Source: Protopterus annectens (Eukaryota; Chordata; Ceratodontiformes; Protopteridae). Taken from it: DNA of 64,000 nt. The stretch is taken from the NCBI RefSeq assembly GCF_019279795.1, contig NC_056745.1, positions 509,207,716-509,271,715 on the forward strand. Reading direction: 5' to 3'. Of the stretch, positions 1 to 10,289 are shown one piece after another (position 1 is the first letter of the stretch; the number at the start of each line of letters is the position of its first letter). The position numbers and the translations under genes were made by a program. The notes below the pieces were generated by a model. It worked only from the letters and a program-made list of their open reading frames with translations, ran no database searches and was not told where the DNA came from.

Positions 1-2
1 TT

Positions 3-124
3 TCACACAGGCTGCTAAACAGACATGAACTTGAAGTCTTGAGTAAGGGTTTGTCCTTTATACCCCCGAGACGAAGTAATTTAACAGACACTATCTTAGA
101 TGTTACACTTTTTGTAAGAAACTT
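3..124 (+). pseudogene. PLE1 N-terminal fragment
   Basis: Read from base 3, this frame is open to the LINE junction. It carries the conserved block that precedes the reverse transcriptase in vertebrate PLEs: LSKGLSFIP, then a short Arg-Asn-Leu-Thr stretch, then LFVRNL. The same block recurs in PLE2 (near 11330), PLE3 (near 26500) and PLE5 (near 14370), which supports the call. The rest of the N-terminal region is outside the window. The frame resumes after the LINE at about 1939. Confidence 0.8.
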
Positions 125-417
125 ATTTATTTATTTATTTTATTTTACATTTGTTAACCGGGAGAGTCCGACTGGATAAATGTCCATTTTCAGCGGAGGC
201 CCGGGGAGAAAAGCTCCAGGTACATAACAGACATATGAACATTGTTAATGCAAAAAAGGAAGATAGTTGAGTTCTAAATACAATATAAAGATACATCACA
301 TCTTGGGAAAAAAATAACCGCAGCATATATAAAAAAAAAAACATAGGTCAGTTACAAAGGCGCCTTGTTAAAAAGCGGTTAAGGATAGCGAGGTAAGAGA
401 AGGGTAAATGATAGTGG

Positions 418-702
418 TTAATCAGGTTTGGAACAGGGACATTGCCAGAGAGTATTGAGATGGGGTTTAAGCTTTTTTTTGAATTGTAGGAGTGAAGGTT
501 CTGAGGTGAGCATGGTCGGTAGGGAGTTCCACATTTTACCTACAAAGTTTGAGAATAGAGAATCCCCAGCAGGATTATTGGCTTTGGTAGTTTGAGCTAA
601 GATCTTATTGGAGGAGCGTAAAGATTGCAGGTTAATATAGGGGTGAATGATGTTTTTCAGAGCTGGTGTTTTCTCTGGGTGATACAGTATCTGGTGAGCC
701 AT
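418..702 (-). pseudogene. LINE ORF2 C-terminal region
   Basis: This 94-codon open stretch ends the LINE ORF2. It has the pattern seen at the C-terminus of L2/CR1-group proteins: NFVGKMWNSLP followed by SLLQFKKKLKPHL. It is collinear with the reverse transcriptase upstream on the same strand. The roughly 410 bases between the two open pieces (703-1112) have lost their frame. The 3' untranslated region runs from 417 down to the AAAT tail. Confidence 0.7.
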
Positions 703-1112
703 TTTGAGTTGGTTGAAATTGAGTTGGCTGGAAAACTAACCACCCTAGTTGCTTAAAGTTAGTGCAGTGGTGCGTTTTAAAGGTGGAATTTGTGGCAAAT
801 CTAGCTATGTGATTGTAACAAGAAGCAAGTTTAAGGGTTGTCTTGTTTAGGTTTGTAAAGAGGGGGGAGGCATAGAAAAGAGTTGATAGTAGGTGTGTGC
901 TGGCAATTGTAATTTTAGCGTGAGGAGTGAGAAAGTGTTTTACTTTATAGAGAGCGCCAAGCTTTTTATTGACGGTTTTGATGGTAAGATTGAAATGGGT
1001 GTCAAATTTAAGGGAGTTATCAATGGTAACACCTAATAGCTTTGTGTGAGCTTCTGGTGATATAGTGATTCCATTGGAGGATGTAATAGAGAAGGTGGGG
1101 GGAAGAGTCTTG

Positions 1113-1935
1113 TTAGTGGGTGAGAAAGTAAGTAGTTTTGTTGGGGTTGAGAACTAGTTGACGACTTGAGAACCATTTTTCTATTAGGTTGAAGGTGTCT
1201 TGGGTTGAAGTAGTGAGGTCTGCCAGGTTGGAGGCAGTGCTGATGATAGTCGAATCATCTGCATATTGAATGCAAGTGGCATGGGGGGCGATTGTGGGCA
1301 GGTCATTAAAGATGGTGAAGAGAAGAGGGCCAAGAATAGATCCTTGGGGAACTCCAAGTGTAACAGGCAGGCATGTGGATAATTTTTCCTGCCATAGAAC
1401 AGCCTGTTGCCTATTGGACAGGTAGGATTGGAACCATTTCAGCATGGAATTGCTGAGTGATAGTTTTTTTAATGTATGGAGGAGTTGAATGTGGTTCACC
1501 ATATCAAAGGCCTTGGAGAGGTCTAAGAAAAGAGCAGATGATAGTTTATTATTGTTTCTGAAGTTATTGATGGTATTAGAAAAGGATAGTAGGGCTGATG
1601 TGGTACTGTGATTTGGCCTGAAGCCATGTTGGGAGTTGGCTAGAATTTTATTTTTGGTGGTGTTCCATCAGTTGTTTGTGGACACACTTTTCCATAATTT
1701 TGGCCAGGGGTGAGAGTATAGCTATAGGTCTGTAGTTGGTTAGCTCTCGTGAGCTACCACCTTTATGGAGAGGAATAATGTGGGACATTTTCCATATGGA
1801 GGGGATGAAGGCTTCTGACAAGGTACGGTTTATGATTATGGAGACGGGATAGGAAATGGCCTCAGCTGCTTTTTGCAGAAACTCAGCTGGGAGAAGGTCA
1901 GCTGCTAGCTTAGTGGGTTTTAGTTTTTTAAACAT
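1113..1935 (-). pseudogene. LINE reverse transcriptase, partial and frameshifted
   Basis: Minus-strand frames give the ordered reverse-transcriptase motifs of Jockey-superfamily LINEs: IIPLHKGG..NYRPIAIL (about 1740-1790), SQHGFRPNHSTTSAL (about 1590-1635), LFLDLSKAFD (about 1500-1530), GVPQGSILGPLLF (about 1320-1360) and the catalytic YADD (about 1255-1265). A frameshift near 1640 separates the first motifs from the rest. The active-site aspartates are kept, but the gene lacks its upstream half and cannot be functional. Confidence 0.85.
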
Positions 1936-1937
1936 TT

Positions 1938-3252
1938 AAACTTGCAGTTAAAAATGCTGTTTGCTGATACTAATCCAGGAATTCTAAATAAGCAGTTAAA
2001 GAAACCTAGCCTTTATGCACCTAATCTGCATCCCTTACTTGATGTTTTTAGTAAAATTATGGAGGACGATGTCTATTCATTAAGTACAGATGCAGATATT
2101 TCTATGAAGAAGAATAATTTGACTTCCAGGCAGATCAGGGCATTACATGATTTAATGAATGATAGAAATATTTCTATTAGACCTGCAGACAAGGGAGGTC
2201 CTATTGTATTAGATAAAGTGTTTTATGATTTTTGTATGAATGAAATGCTGAATGATACACACTTCTATAGTCCCGTTTCTGATCTGGAAGTTCAGGTACT
2301 TGTAGCCAGGGTATATAATACACTTGAAGATTTATATAAGATGGATATATTGGATTCTGAGTTATAAGAGTTTTTTCTAGTAGAGAGTCCTATGATCCCT
2401 GTTACTCAAGGCCTACCTATGGTTCATAAGGACCCAATTAATCCCCCAATGAGACCAATAGTCTCTGGTCGAGGATGGGTCACAGAACCTATATCCATCT
2501 TTATAGTGAAAACTTTAAGACCTTTTGTAAATTTAAACTACTTTATACTCAAAGACTCTAAGCAGTTTCTATTGGATTTTTATGAAGGGACTAAACATTT
2601 ACCTAAATATCCTGCACCAATAATGGTCACCATGGATGTTAAATCATTACTTACTAACATCCCTAATGTATTGGGCTTGGAAAGTATTCAGATCTATCTA
2701 ACCTTGCATTCTGATATGTTACCATACAGAATAGACTTTCTTTGTTCGTTAATAGAAATTGTTCTCGAAAGTAATGTGTTTATGTTTAACCATTACTTAT
2801 TTTTACAAAAGGATGGCGTGGCTATGGGCACTTCATGTGCCAATAGCTACGCCAACCTAGTCATGGCTTCATGGGAAGAGCAGAAACTTTTTTGTCTAGA
2901 TTCATATCAGAAACATGTATTATTTTACAGACGTTTTGTTGATGATTTATTTTTTCTTGGGATGGGCACTTTAGAAGAGTTCATAAGGTTTGAGAAGGTA
3001 GTCAATTCTTTGACACCCTTCTTGAAATTTACTATGGCCTATTCCACTTACAATATTAATTTTCTTGATGCATCTATTTGGCGGCTGGAAAATGGGCAAT
3101 TTAATACAGGTGTACATAGGAAATCATGTTATAAAAATACACTTCTACATAGGGATAGTATGCATCCCAACCATATTTTTTCTAATATTATTAAAGGACA
3201 AGCCATTAGAGCATCAAGATTGAATCCTTTATGGCCTGATTTTGAAGGAGAA
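1938..3252 (+). pseudogene. PLE1 reverse transcriptase
   Basis: This is the Penelope reverse transcriptase, related to telomerase RT. The order of motifs is ISIRPADKGGPIVLDK (about 2170-2215), PPMRPIVSGRGWVTEP (about 2440-2490), VTMDVKSLLTNIP with the first catalytic Asp (about 2625-2665), KDGVAMGTSCANSYANLVMASWE (about 2810-2880) and FYRRFVDDLFF with the catalytic FVDD (about 2925-2960). A TAA at 2365-2367 interrupts the frame, which continues unchanged to 3252, where DIRS A is inserted. MDVKSLLTNIP is a variant of the usual DVKSLYTNIP. Confidence 0.9.
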
Positions 3253-3470
3253 AGTACAGTTTTGTACCTACCATAAATGTAGATGTCCGATAGGTATGCA
3301 TCTGCAGTCATAACATATGGGTTGTCCTGCCTCGGGCAGCCCTTCGGTCGGCCGGATTCCAAAGTCTGGGTCTGGCCTCGGCTGACGTCGCACTTTCCCC
3401 GATGTCAGAGCATCTGGGGTATAAAAGCATCAGCCGACGCCATTTTCCTCAGTTTTTCTTGCCCCATATG
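3253..3470 (+). repeat. DIRS A left terminal repeat
   Basis: It begins AGTACAGTTTTGTACC and is the inverted counterpart of 8630-8808. The shared part starts at TGCATCTGCAGTCATAACAT, and both arms run through a GGGGTATAAAAGC block to TTTCTTGCC. The first 40-odd bases are specific to the left end and are copied in inverted form into the ICR. The same sequence starts DIRS B at 59376. Confidence 0.85.
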
Positions 3471-3638
3471 CCAGGTGCCCTCTAGGAAGGCTAAATTTGG
3501 ATAAATGCTGAAAAGTTCCAAACATTTGCAAATTATATACATGCATAAACAAATACACCATAATAGATTCCCCCAGCTAGCTAAAAGAGGGGTAAGCACC
3601 CTAGGAATACCACAGAGGGGAAGGAGGGAGGGTAATCC

Positions 3639-3735
3639 TGACTGCAGATGCATACCTATCGGACATCTACATTTATGGTAGGTACAAAACTGTACTATGT
3701 CCTTCAAGGATGCATTTGCAGTCATAACATATGGG
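3639..3735 (+). repeat. DIRS A internal complementary region (ICR)
   Basis: Positions 3639-3696 are the reverse complement of the left end of the element, and 3697-3735 match the right end read inward. The two meet at GTACT|ATGTCC. This is the circle-junction copy expected of a DIRS ICR, which serves as template for completing the terminal repeats during reverse transcription. Because it stores both termini, it shows that the element starts with AGT and ends with ACAT. Confidence 0.85.
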
Positions 3736-3768
3736 TAGAATACCATAGCCAATCTGGGGGAGGAGGTA

Positions 3769-4801
3769 CTAAGAAAAGGATGGTGTAGTTAAGATCCCTT
3801 GCAGGACTGCAGTTGCAAACCCTGCTCTGGATCTACAGTATAAAGGTAGATTGTAATGCTTGGCAAATGTATGCACAGAGCTCCAAGTAGCAGCTTCTAA
3901 AATGTCCTTGGTAGCCACCCCCCCCGTAGGAAGGCTGTAGTGGTGGCCGTGGCCCTTGTGGAGTGAGGCCTGATATTTTCAGGAACTGTCTTTCCATGGA
4001 AGGAGTAGCAAAAGCGAATGCAATTTCCTATCCATTTTGAAATTGTCTGTTTGGAAATTGCTCTTCCTTGCACCCCAGTTGCATATGCTACAAAACATTG
4101 GTCAGTTTTTCTGCTAGTTTTTGTTCTGTCCAAGTAGTAGCGTAGTTGTCTGTGTATATCCAGGGTGTGCAAAAGTTTTTCCCCTCTATTCTGTGGATTA
4201 GGGAAGAACGTAGGCAGGTGAATAGCTTGGTTCAAGGATACCCTAGATACCACCTTTGGCATAAAAGTAGGATTGGCTCTTAGTGACACCCTGTCCTGGT
4301 GGAAAATAAGAAAAGGCTGCACTGCCATTAATGCTTGTAACTCAGATACTCTTCTTGCTGAAGTGATTGCCAGAAGGAATGCAGTTTTCCAAGATAGAAA
4401 CTGTAGATCCGCTGATGCTGCTGGTTCAAAAGGAGGTAGTGTCAGTTTCTCCAGCACAAAGTTGAAATCCCAGGCAGGTAGAGGGGGTCTTCTTGGAGGT
4501 TTAATATTTTTGATCCCTCTCAGAAATTGTCTGAGGAGAGGGTGTGAGAAGATAGGTGGATCCACATTGTATTCTGCTGAAATTGCTGAAGCATGAATCT
4601 TAATGGAAGAATAGGACAGGCCATTGTGGAACAATTCTGCTAAGTGTTCTAGGATATGTGTTAGGTTTGCCAATGTGACATCTGTGCCCTTTGATGTGCT
4701 CCAAATGAGAAATCTCTTCCATTTAGCTGAGTATGTCTTCCTTGTGGAAGGCCTGCGAGCCTCCAGGATAATGTCCTTCACCCTCTGAGATAAAACAGTT
4801 T
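3769..4801 (-). pseudogene. DIRS A tyrosine recombinase
   Basis: This integrase-like tyrosine recombinase inserts the circular DIRS DNA. The SAM-like N-terminal region starts at KDIILEARRPSTRKTY. The catalytic core has the first Arg in SARRVSEL (about 4345-4370) and the HSTR box (about 3955). The frame is broken at a C-run near 3917-3925 (plus strand), just before the end. The nucleophile Tyr in FAKHY is still encoded around 3855 but in another frame. DIRS B shows the unbroken form of this region. The gene overlaps the 3' end of the RT frame. Confidence 0.88.
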
Positions 4802-4810
4802 GATTGGGAT

Positions 4811-6972
4811 TTAAGGAATTTTCCAGGCAGTTAGCTGCAATGTTTTCAAGTTGGGATGCAGGGTTTTGAAATTGTTCTGCGTCAGAAGAAGAGGCCATAG
4901 GGAGAGAGGCCATGATTTTGCCTGAGACATGATTCTCAATAATGGATACCAGTGTTGTCTTGGCCAGTCCGGAGCTATTAGTATCACTTTTGGCTGTTCC
5001 TCCCTGATCTTCAGTAGAACCTTGTACATCAATGGGAGGGGTGGGAAGGCATATACTGTTAGGGCTTTCCAGCTGAAAGAGAGAGAGTCCACCCTCCGAG
5101 CTTGTGGATGGTATGTCCTTGAGCAGAATGTCTTCAGTTGATTGTTGAGTGGGGAGGCAAACAAATCTATCTCCGGCATTCCCCATGTCTTTGCTAGGAG
5201 TTGGAAGATGTCTGGGTGCAGCATCCATTCGTGTGCATCCATGGTAGTTCGGCTTAAGCTGTCCGCCAGTGCATTTTCTTTCCCTGGCACGAATTGGGCC
5301 TGTAGTTGGATATTGAGATTCAGGCATAGTTCCCACAGATTCACAGCCATCCAGCATAGAGGGTAAGAATGTGCGCCTCCCTGCTTGTTTATTTACCACA
5401 TGACCGTGGTGTTGTCTGTCCTTATTAGCAGGTGTCCTTGTTGGAGGAAGGGTTTGAATGCCTCGATTGCATGACTCACTGCCAGCATTTCCATTTGGTT
5501 TATGTGCATGCTTAGCTGTCCTTGAGGCCATAGGCCTTGGATACATTTGTCCTCCAAGTGTGCTCCCCATCCTCGGTCTGAGGCGTCAGTGGTGATGGTC
5601 TGCCTTGGTTTTGGTTTGTTGAAAGGCAACCCTCTGTTGGACTGGCAGGCCTGAGCCCACCACAGGAATTCCTTTTGAAGGCATGGAATGATTGGTATCA
5701 TGGTTTCTAAACTGTGACTGTGCTGAGACCATACACTCCGGAGGTACCATTGTAATTTTCTCATATGCAGCCTGGCATGCGGTACTAGAATTATGCAGGA
5801 TGCCATGTAACCCAGGGCCTGCAGGATTTTCCTTGCAGTAAGCGGAGTTTGTCTTGTCAGAATCATGAAGTAATCTGGAAGTTGTTTTTGTTTTTCTTCT
5901 GTGAGAAAGGCCATTTGGGTGGTTGTGTCCAGATCTGCACCCAAAAAGGTTGTCCTTTGGGATGGTACTAGTCTTGACTTTTGGATGTTGACTGTGTATC
6001 CCAAGGTCTGTAGCAGGTGTATGGCATAGGTCAAGTCCTTTATCAAATTTTCCTTGTTGTCCGCTTGTATTAGGCAGTCGTCCAGGTATGGGTAAATTTG
6101 AATTCCCTGTAGTCTGCAATGTGCAATTACTGATGCCAGGCATTTCGTGAATACTCTGGGCGCAGTAGATAAGCCAAAGGGCAATGCTGAGTATTGATAA
6201 TGCTCTGATCCTGCAAGAAATCTGAGGTGTCTTCTGCAGTTTGGTCGAAAAGGGACGTGCAGGTATGCCTCCTTGAGATCTAGAGTCACCAGCCAAGACT
6301 CCTTGCCCAACATGGGAAGAAGTTGCTGTAGGGTCAGCATTTTGAATTTTGGCACAATGAGATAAGTGTTCAGTGCGGACAGGTCGAGAATAGGCCTCCA
6401 TTGATTTCCTTTCTTGGTACAAGGAATAGTCTGTAGTAAAATCCTTGGCCTTGTTCTGAACATGGTACCTTTTCTATAGCTTTCATCTGAAGTAAATTGC
6501 TGATTTGTTTTAAAGCCTCTGCCCTCTGATTTGGTGGAAGGTTTGGCATTCCGCCTCTTTTTGGCAAAGTGTGGAAGTGGAACCTGTATCCTTTGTCTAT
6601 TATTTGCAGTGTCCATGTATCCTTTGTGATATAATGCCAGTTTTTTGAGAATAAAGCCAGCTTTCCGCCCAAGGGTGCTTCCAGTTGATCCCTGGTAGGC
6701 GGAATCAGAGTTAAGTCATTGACCCTGTCCTGGTGTAGTAGTAGTAGTTGTTGTTGCTGTTGCACTACTCCTCTGGTTGGCAGGCTGCCACTGACGGCCT
6801 CTGTAGGAGCCCTTCGATTGACCTCTGCCTCTAGGGCGCCTGTTCCTGCCTCTCTGGGCTCTGTCCGAGTCTGGAAAGGACCAATTCTTAGTAGGCCAGT
6901 TTCTGCTGAATCTCGGTGGTTGAACTTGCAGGAAATCTTTAACTGTTTGCACAGATTTTGCCTTTTCTTCAA
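4811..6972 (-). pseudogene. DIRS A reverse transcriptase-RNase H
   Basis: This is the DIRS pol gene. RT motifs appear in order: LDLSALNTY, VTLDLKEAYLHVP (first Asp), SALPFGLSTAPRVFTK and IYPYLDDCLIQ (catalytic YLDD, about 6070-6090). RNase H follows with TTDASDRGWGAH, EMLAVSHA and RTDNTTVMW, then LADSLSRT and a linker rich in FPPLPLMYKVL and APDWPRQHWYPLL. The 5' part (6370-6972) is in a different frame from the main part (5393-6616), and a stop near 5390 separates the linker. The motifs are intact at residue level but the gene is broken in at least two places. Confidence 0.9.
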
Positions 6973-8507
6973 CCTTTAAGATCTCCTGAGCAGAGGAGCC
7001 AAATAAATTGTGTTTCTCCATTGGAGCATCCAGGAGTTTAGCTTTGACATGGTCTGGCAAAGATTGCTCCTTCAGCCAGGCATGCCTACGAATAACTGCC
7101 CCAGTCATAGCTGATCTAAATGAAGCCTCCAGTGCATCATAGCCACATTTTAAGAAATGATTACTAACCTGTTTGTGAGTTGTGTACCAAATCCTGAAGG
7201 GATTTACGGTCTAGGGGTTCAGGAGAAGAAAGTTTCTTATTCCGTTCATCTAACATACACTCCTGGTACTGTATCATATGAAATTGACAGTTTAATGCCC
7301 TGACAGAAAGTTGCAGAAGTATACACCTTCTTTCCCCATCTCTCTAAAGAGGATTTTTGGCAGTAGCGGCCGCAACCCCTTTAGGGCCCTGAGAAATAGT
7401 TTCTGGGTCTGCAGAATGGGCTTTATACAAATGGAAATGAGAATCTGGGACCCTGTAGTATCTGTCAGGTTTGGCAGGGGCCGGAGGGAGAGTATCAGGG
7501 GCTGTACTGACATAATTGTACACATCATCAATTACATTCAGAACAGGAGGTATAGCTAAGGGCCTATGCTGAGGCAAATGCAAAAAGGTCCTTAATCTTT
7601 TTCTAGAATCAGAGAAATCCTGACCTTGCCATTGAAAATGCTCTCTCATGGAGTGTAGAGTCTCACCAAAGGAAAACTCTTCAGGAGGGGAGGCCGAAGG
7701 GATAGATTCCTCTGCATCTGAATCCTCATAAGGAGAGTAAGCCCCTTCCTGGTGGTCTGACAATGCAGATCCATCCGTGGAATCATCTGAGGAGTGAGGA
7801 TCAGAGGGGTCAGTCCTGGGCCTTGTGTCTGGAGGAGGTTGAGAGGCCCTGTCTGGCTGAGGTTGTGAACCCCTAATTAAGGAAATAAGGTCCTCAGCAA
7901 GGCTGAGGATCTGTGAACTAGAGGAAGGCCTCTGGGAGGTAGATTTGGCAGGCAAAGCTTTTGAAAGTTTGGCAGCTTTAGCCCTTGAAAAGGCCTTAAT
8001 GGACATGGAAGCAGGGGGCCTAGCTGCCCCACGTGCAGGGGTAGAAATGTCCAAAGGTATGGTGTCTGACAATTCCTGAACACTAGCTTCGGTAGGTAGT
8101 TCTGAAGCCGACTCAGCCGGGGCCTCTCGGGCCTCGGTGGTCGGAAGTATTGTTTCGGAAGAAGGAATCGTCGAGGACTCTGTTTCGGCCGAAACCGAGA
8201 CACTCTCGGTAGGCCTAGCCGTGGTTTCAACCGAAACCGCGGGCCGTGAGTGTCGTTCCTTTGCCTTGTGTTTTTTGACCATATGCGAAGTCGGAGTCTC
8301 CGACGGCATTTTATAAGCAAAAGCGGCTCCAAAAAATTCCTCTGCAAACTCCGACCAACGTCTAAGAGTTCGTCTGTTGAAGGAGGCACAGGCTAAACAG
8401 GCCGATGCGTCGTGGTCTGGGCCTATGCAAGGAAGGCAGTAAGAATGGAAATCCTCATGAGGTATTTGTTTCCCACAAGTTAAACAATTATTTACTTTGT
8501 CTGACAT
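6716..8507 (-). pseudogene. DIRS A gag
   Basis: This is the gag-like first gene. I place the start at the second Met (8507, MSDKVNNC), because the other families start MSVKVNNC or MSEKVNN at this point. Residues after the start hold three CxxC pairs with an intervening His (CLTC, CLPC, CLAC), a likely zinc-binding head. A Ser/Pro/Thr-rich middle, an acidic patch (YEDSDAEESI) and a helical region (RHAWLKEQSLPDHVKAKLLD) follow. The C-terminus is rich in Arg-Gly and may bind nucleic acid. Compared with DIRS B, a deletion near 7343 and an extra base near 7186 shift the frame. Confidence 0.82.
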
Positions 8508-8629
8508 CAGCTGAGGCAAGAAAGAGTCCCCAACGGGGTACTTAGCTTTTTTCGAAGTCTTCGGTAGCTGAAATCACTGGATCTGACCGACCGGCACTTG
8601 CGAACAGCTTCTGCTTCGGGCACCGCGCG

Positions 8630-8808
8630 GCAAGAAAGACTGAGGAAAATGCGTTGGCTGATGCTTTTATACCCCAGACGCTCTGACGTCGGGGAAAGTG
8701 CGACATCAGCCGAGGCCAGACCCAGACTTTGGAATCCAGCCGACCGAAGGGCTGCCCGAGGCAGGACAACCCATATGTTATGACTGCAGATGCATCCTTG
8801 AAGGACAT
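8630..8808 (-). repeat. DIRS A right terminal repeat
   Basis: Inverted copy of the left repeat. On the minus strand it reads ATGTCCTTCAAGG at the outer end and continues through the shared TGCATCTGCAGTCATAAC block to TTTCTTGCC. The element ends ACAT at 8808, and host PLE1 sequence resumes with CTAAGT. It includes the TATA-like box and forms the leader of gag. Confidence 0.8.
8665..8672 (-). promoter_or_regulatory. TATA-like box in the DIRS A terminal repeat
   Basis: On the minus strand the right terminal repeat holds GGGGTATAAAAGC, about 160 bases before the gag start at 8507. The same box lies in the right repeats of DIRS C (near 36343) and DIRS F (near 49413) at the same distance from gag. 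It is a plausible core promoter, judged only from sequence and spacing. Confidence 0.5.
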
Positions 8809-9643
8809 CTAAGTGATTTGGGTGCAAGGTTACGTGCTAGAAATTACAATCCAGCAGAAATAGAGAAAGCTTTTACATATACCAAAGACATTAGAACAGA
8901 TAGAGCTTGCCCCATCTTTTCTGAAGCAAGAATGGAGGTTTATAAAGTAAACAGAACTAACGTATTTAAGAACGCTAGTGAGCAGCAGAAAATAACTATT
9001 TTTTACCCAGGATATTCAATCGATTAAAGGAATAATTAATAAGCACTGGGATTTACTCATGATTGATCCAGAGATTAAGAAGTTAGTTGGAGAACAACCA
9101 CGATTTGTCTTTAAAAATAAGAAGAACTTACACAGGCTATGTTTCCCCAGCCATATACAATTTTCAGGACCTATAACTTTTAATGGTACTCAACTATGTA
9201 ATAAATGTAATTTCTGCGACTATATATCCAACATTACCATGTTTGTACATCCAGTTACTAGTCAAGTATTTACATTTAATATCAGTGCTAACTGTGATAC
9301 CAAACATGTTTATATTGCTACCTGTACATCCTGCACTGCATTCTATATAGGTAAGACCGATAGAAAGTTAAAAGAAAGGGTGACGGAACATCTTTATCAA
9401 ATCTGTAGAAGGTCTGAAGTTAATGCACTATCCAAGCATGTTTTACAAAATAATGTCACACATACTTTTAGGTTTTCGGTGATACATATTAATCTACCTA
9501 ATATTAGAGGAGTTGATCTTGAGAATCGTACTGAGCAGGCAGAAACCAAATGGATTATTAGGCTGCAAGCTCATGTTTTTCCTGGACTTGATAGGATTCC
9601 ACTGAAACCTGCTCTTAAAAACAGGAAATATAGATTTAAATGA
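8809..9643 (+). pseudogene. PLE1 C-terminal region with GIY-YIG endonuclease
   Basis: This continues the PLE1 polyprotein. First comes the post-RT segment (LSDLGARLRARNYNPAEIEKAF). After a frameshift near 9005, an intact 195-codon frame (9059-9643) carries a Cys-rich finger (CNKCNFC, about 9200-9225) and the GIY-YIG nuclease (VYIATCTSC..FYIGKTDRKLKERVTEHL, about 9305-9395). This nuclease nicks the target for PLE insertion. The stop at 9643 is natural. The nuclease region itself shows no damage. Confidence 0.9.
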
Positions 9644-9943
9644 AATAACTATAGAAATAATTATATTAAGTTTTTGGATATGTATTTATTTTACTTTATT
9701 ATTTATAATTTTATATATATATTTGTAAGAACAATTTTAGCTAGCGTGTATTTTGTAAATCATTGACTAAATACTTATTTTGAGGTTTTAAAATAGTGGT
9801 TAAAATAAGTGTTGGTAGTTTTTGTATCATGAATATGTCTTCTTGTGTTGGTATTTCTTTAAGCAATGATTTGCTTAATTGATTAATTGTTTTAATCACT
9901 TTATTAGGGAAGCCTTATAAAAGTATTATTTACAGCATTGGTT

Positions 9944-9993
9944 TATATGGGTTTGAAAAAGCTGTATAGCGAAAGCGCTTACTGACTGAACTT
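9944..9993 (+). ncRNA. PLE1 terminal motif resembling a decayed hammerhead ribozyme
   Basis: A 3-bp stem with a GTAT loop (GCT/AGC) is followed by GAAA and by the palindrome AGCGCT, then TAC. This matches hammerhead stem II, the GAAA box and a minimal palindromic stem III. The CUGANGA core is reduced to TTGAAAA. PLEs are known to carry hammerhead motifs in their terminal repeats. Similar blocks lie at the ends of PLE2 and of the PLE insertion in CR1-a, so I read it as the same feature, probably inactive here. Confidence 0.5.
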
Positions 9994-10100
9994 GCTGTTA
10001 ATAAAGAAACTTTTTATGCATATGCTCAGAACTGAGGCTGGATTTTTTAGTCTTCCATAAAAACTTTGCCTGGGTTTGTAAAGACTTTTTGCAACATAAT

Positions 10101-10254
10101 TGAAAGTCTGAAGAGACGCTGAACTGTACATTTTTCTAATAATTTAACTGCTAACAGCCTGGTTTTTGCCATCTGCTTGAAGGTCTGAAGAGACGCTGAA
10201 CTGCATATAGTTCTCTAATAACTTAACTGCTAACAGCCTGGTTTGACCGCAAAC
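10101..10254 (+). repeat. 77-bp tandem duplication in the PLE1 3' end
   Basis: Two adjacent 77-bp units (10101-10177 and 10178-10254) share TCTGAAGAGACGCTGAACTG and AACTGCTAACAGCCTGGTTT with few differences. They lie just after the AATAAA-containing 3' tail (9994-10100), in which I see nothing else, and mark the end of PLE1 against PLE2. Confidence 0.75.
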
Positions 10255-10289
10255 AGGAACTGTTTTATTTTATATATACTGGCTTTACA

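Larger units (their letters stand above)
125..1937 (-). mobile_element. 5'-truncated non-LTR LINE (L2/Rex-like, Jockey superfamily)
   Basis: This minus-strand LINE lies inside PLE1. It is flanked by the 6-bp direct repeat AAACTT (119-124 and 1938-1943). On the minus strand its 3' end carries an AAAT-type microsatellite tail (125-150), as in L2-group LINEs. It encodes the middle and end of a reverse transcriptase but lacks the endonuclease, so it is 5' truncated. A second copy of the same family with the same tail sits at 28351-29027. The exact clade (L2, Rex1 or related) cannot be fixed by eye. Confidence 0.88.
3253..8808 (-). mobile_element. DIRS A: near full-length DIRS retrotransposon (family alpha)
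   Basis: This 5556-bp element is inserted in PLE1. It has inverted terminal repeats (3253-3470 and 8630-8808), an ICR (3639-3735), and minus-strand gag, RT-RNase H and tyrosine recombinase genes, which is the classical DIRS layout. There is no target duplication: removing 3253-8808 rejoins the PLE1 frame exactly (gaa|cta). Gag, RT and YR all carry frameshifts, so the copy is dead. DIRS B, starting at 59376, is the same family and has a nearly identical left end. Confidence 0.93.
1..10258 (+). mobile_element. PLE1: Penelope-like retroelement, split by a LINE and a DIRS element
   Basis: Three collinear plus-strand pieces (3-124, 1938-3252, 8809-9643) encode the N-terminal region, the reverse transcriptase and the GIY-YIG endonuclease of one Penelope-like element. 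A 3' untranslated tail follows. The gaps are an L2/Rex-like LINE (125-1937) and DIRS A (3253-8808). Removing both restores the coding order, and the DIRS A junction rejoins in frame. The 5' end lies outside the window. Coding damage apart from the insertions is light: one in-frame TAA at 2365-2367 and one frameshift near 9005. It is therefore a fairly young but dead copy. Confidence 0.9.

Noticed and set aside
3283-3504. Open frames of 60-110 codons on the plus strand within DIRS elements (for example 3283-3504, 4273-4596, 31957-32196, 59406-59627)
   Set aside because: They are antisense or frame shadows of terminal repeats and YR/RT coding sequence. They repeat in each copy at the same element position and show no protein motif of their own.
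4811-6972. Ty3/gypsy or retrovirus pol
   Set aside because: No protease, DDE integrase or LTRs with TG..CA ends. The RT is followed by a tyrosine recombinase gene and has the DIRS-type PYLDDCLIQ motif.
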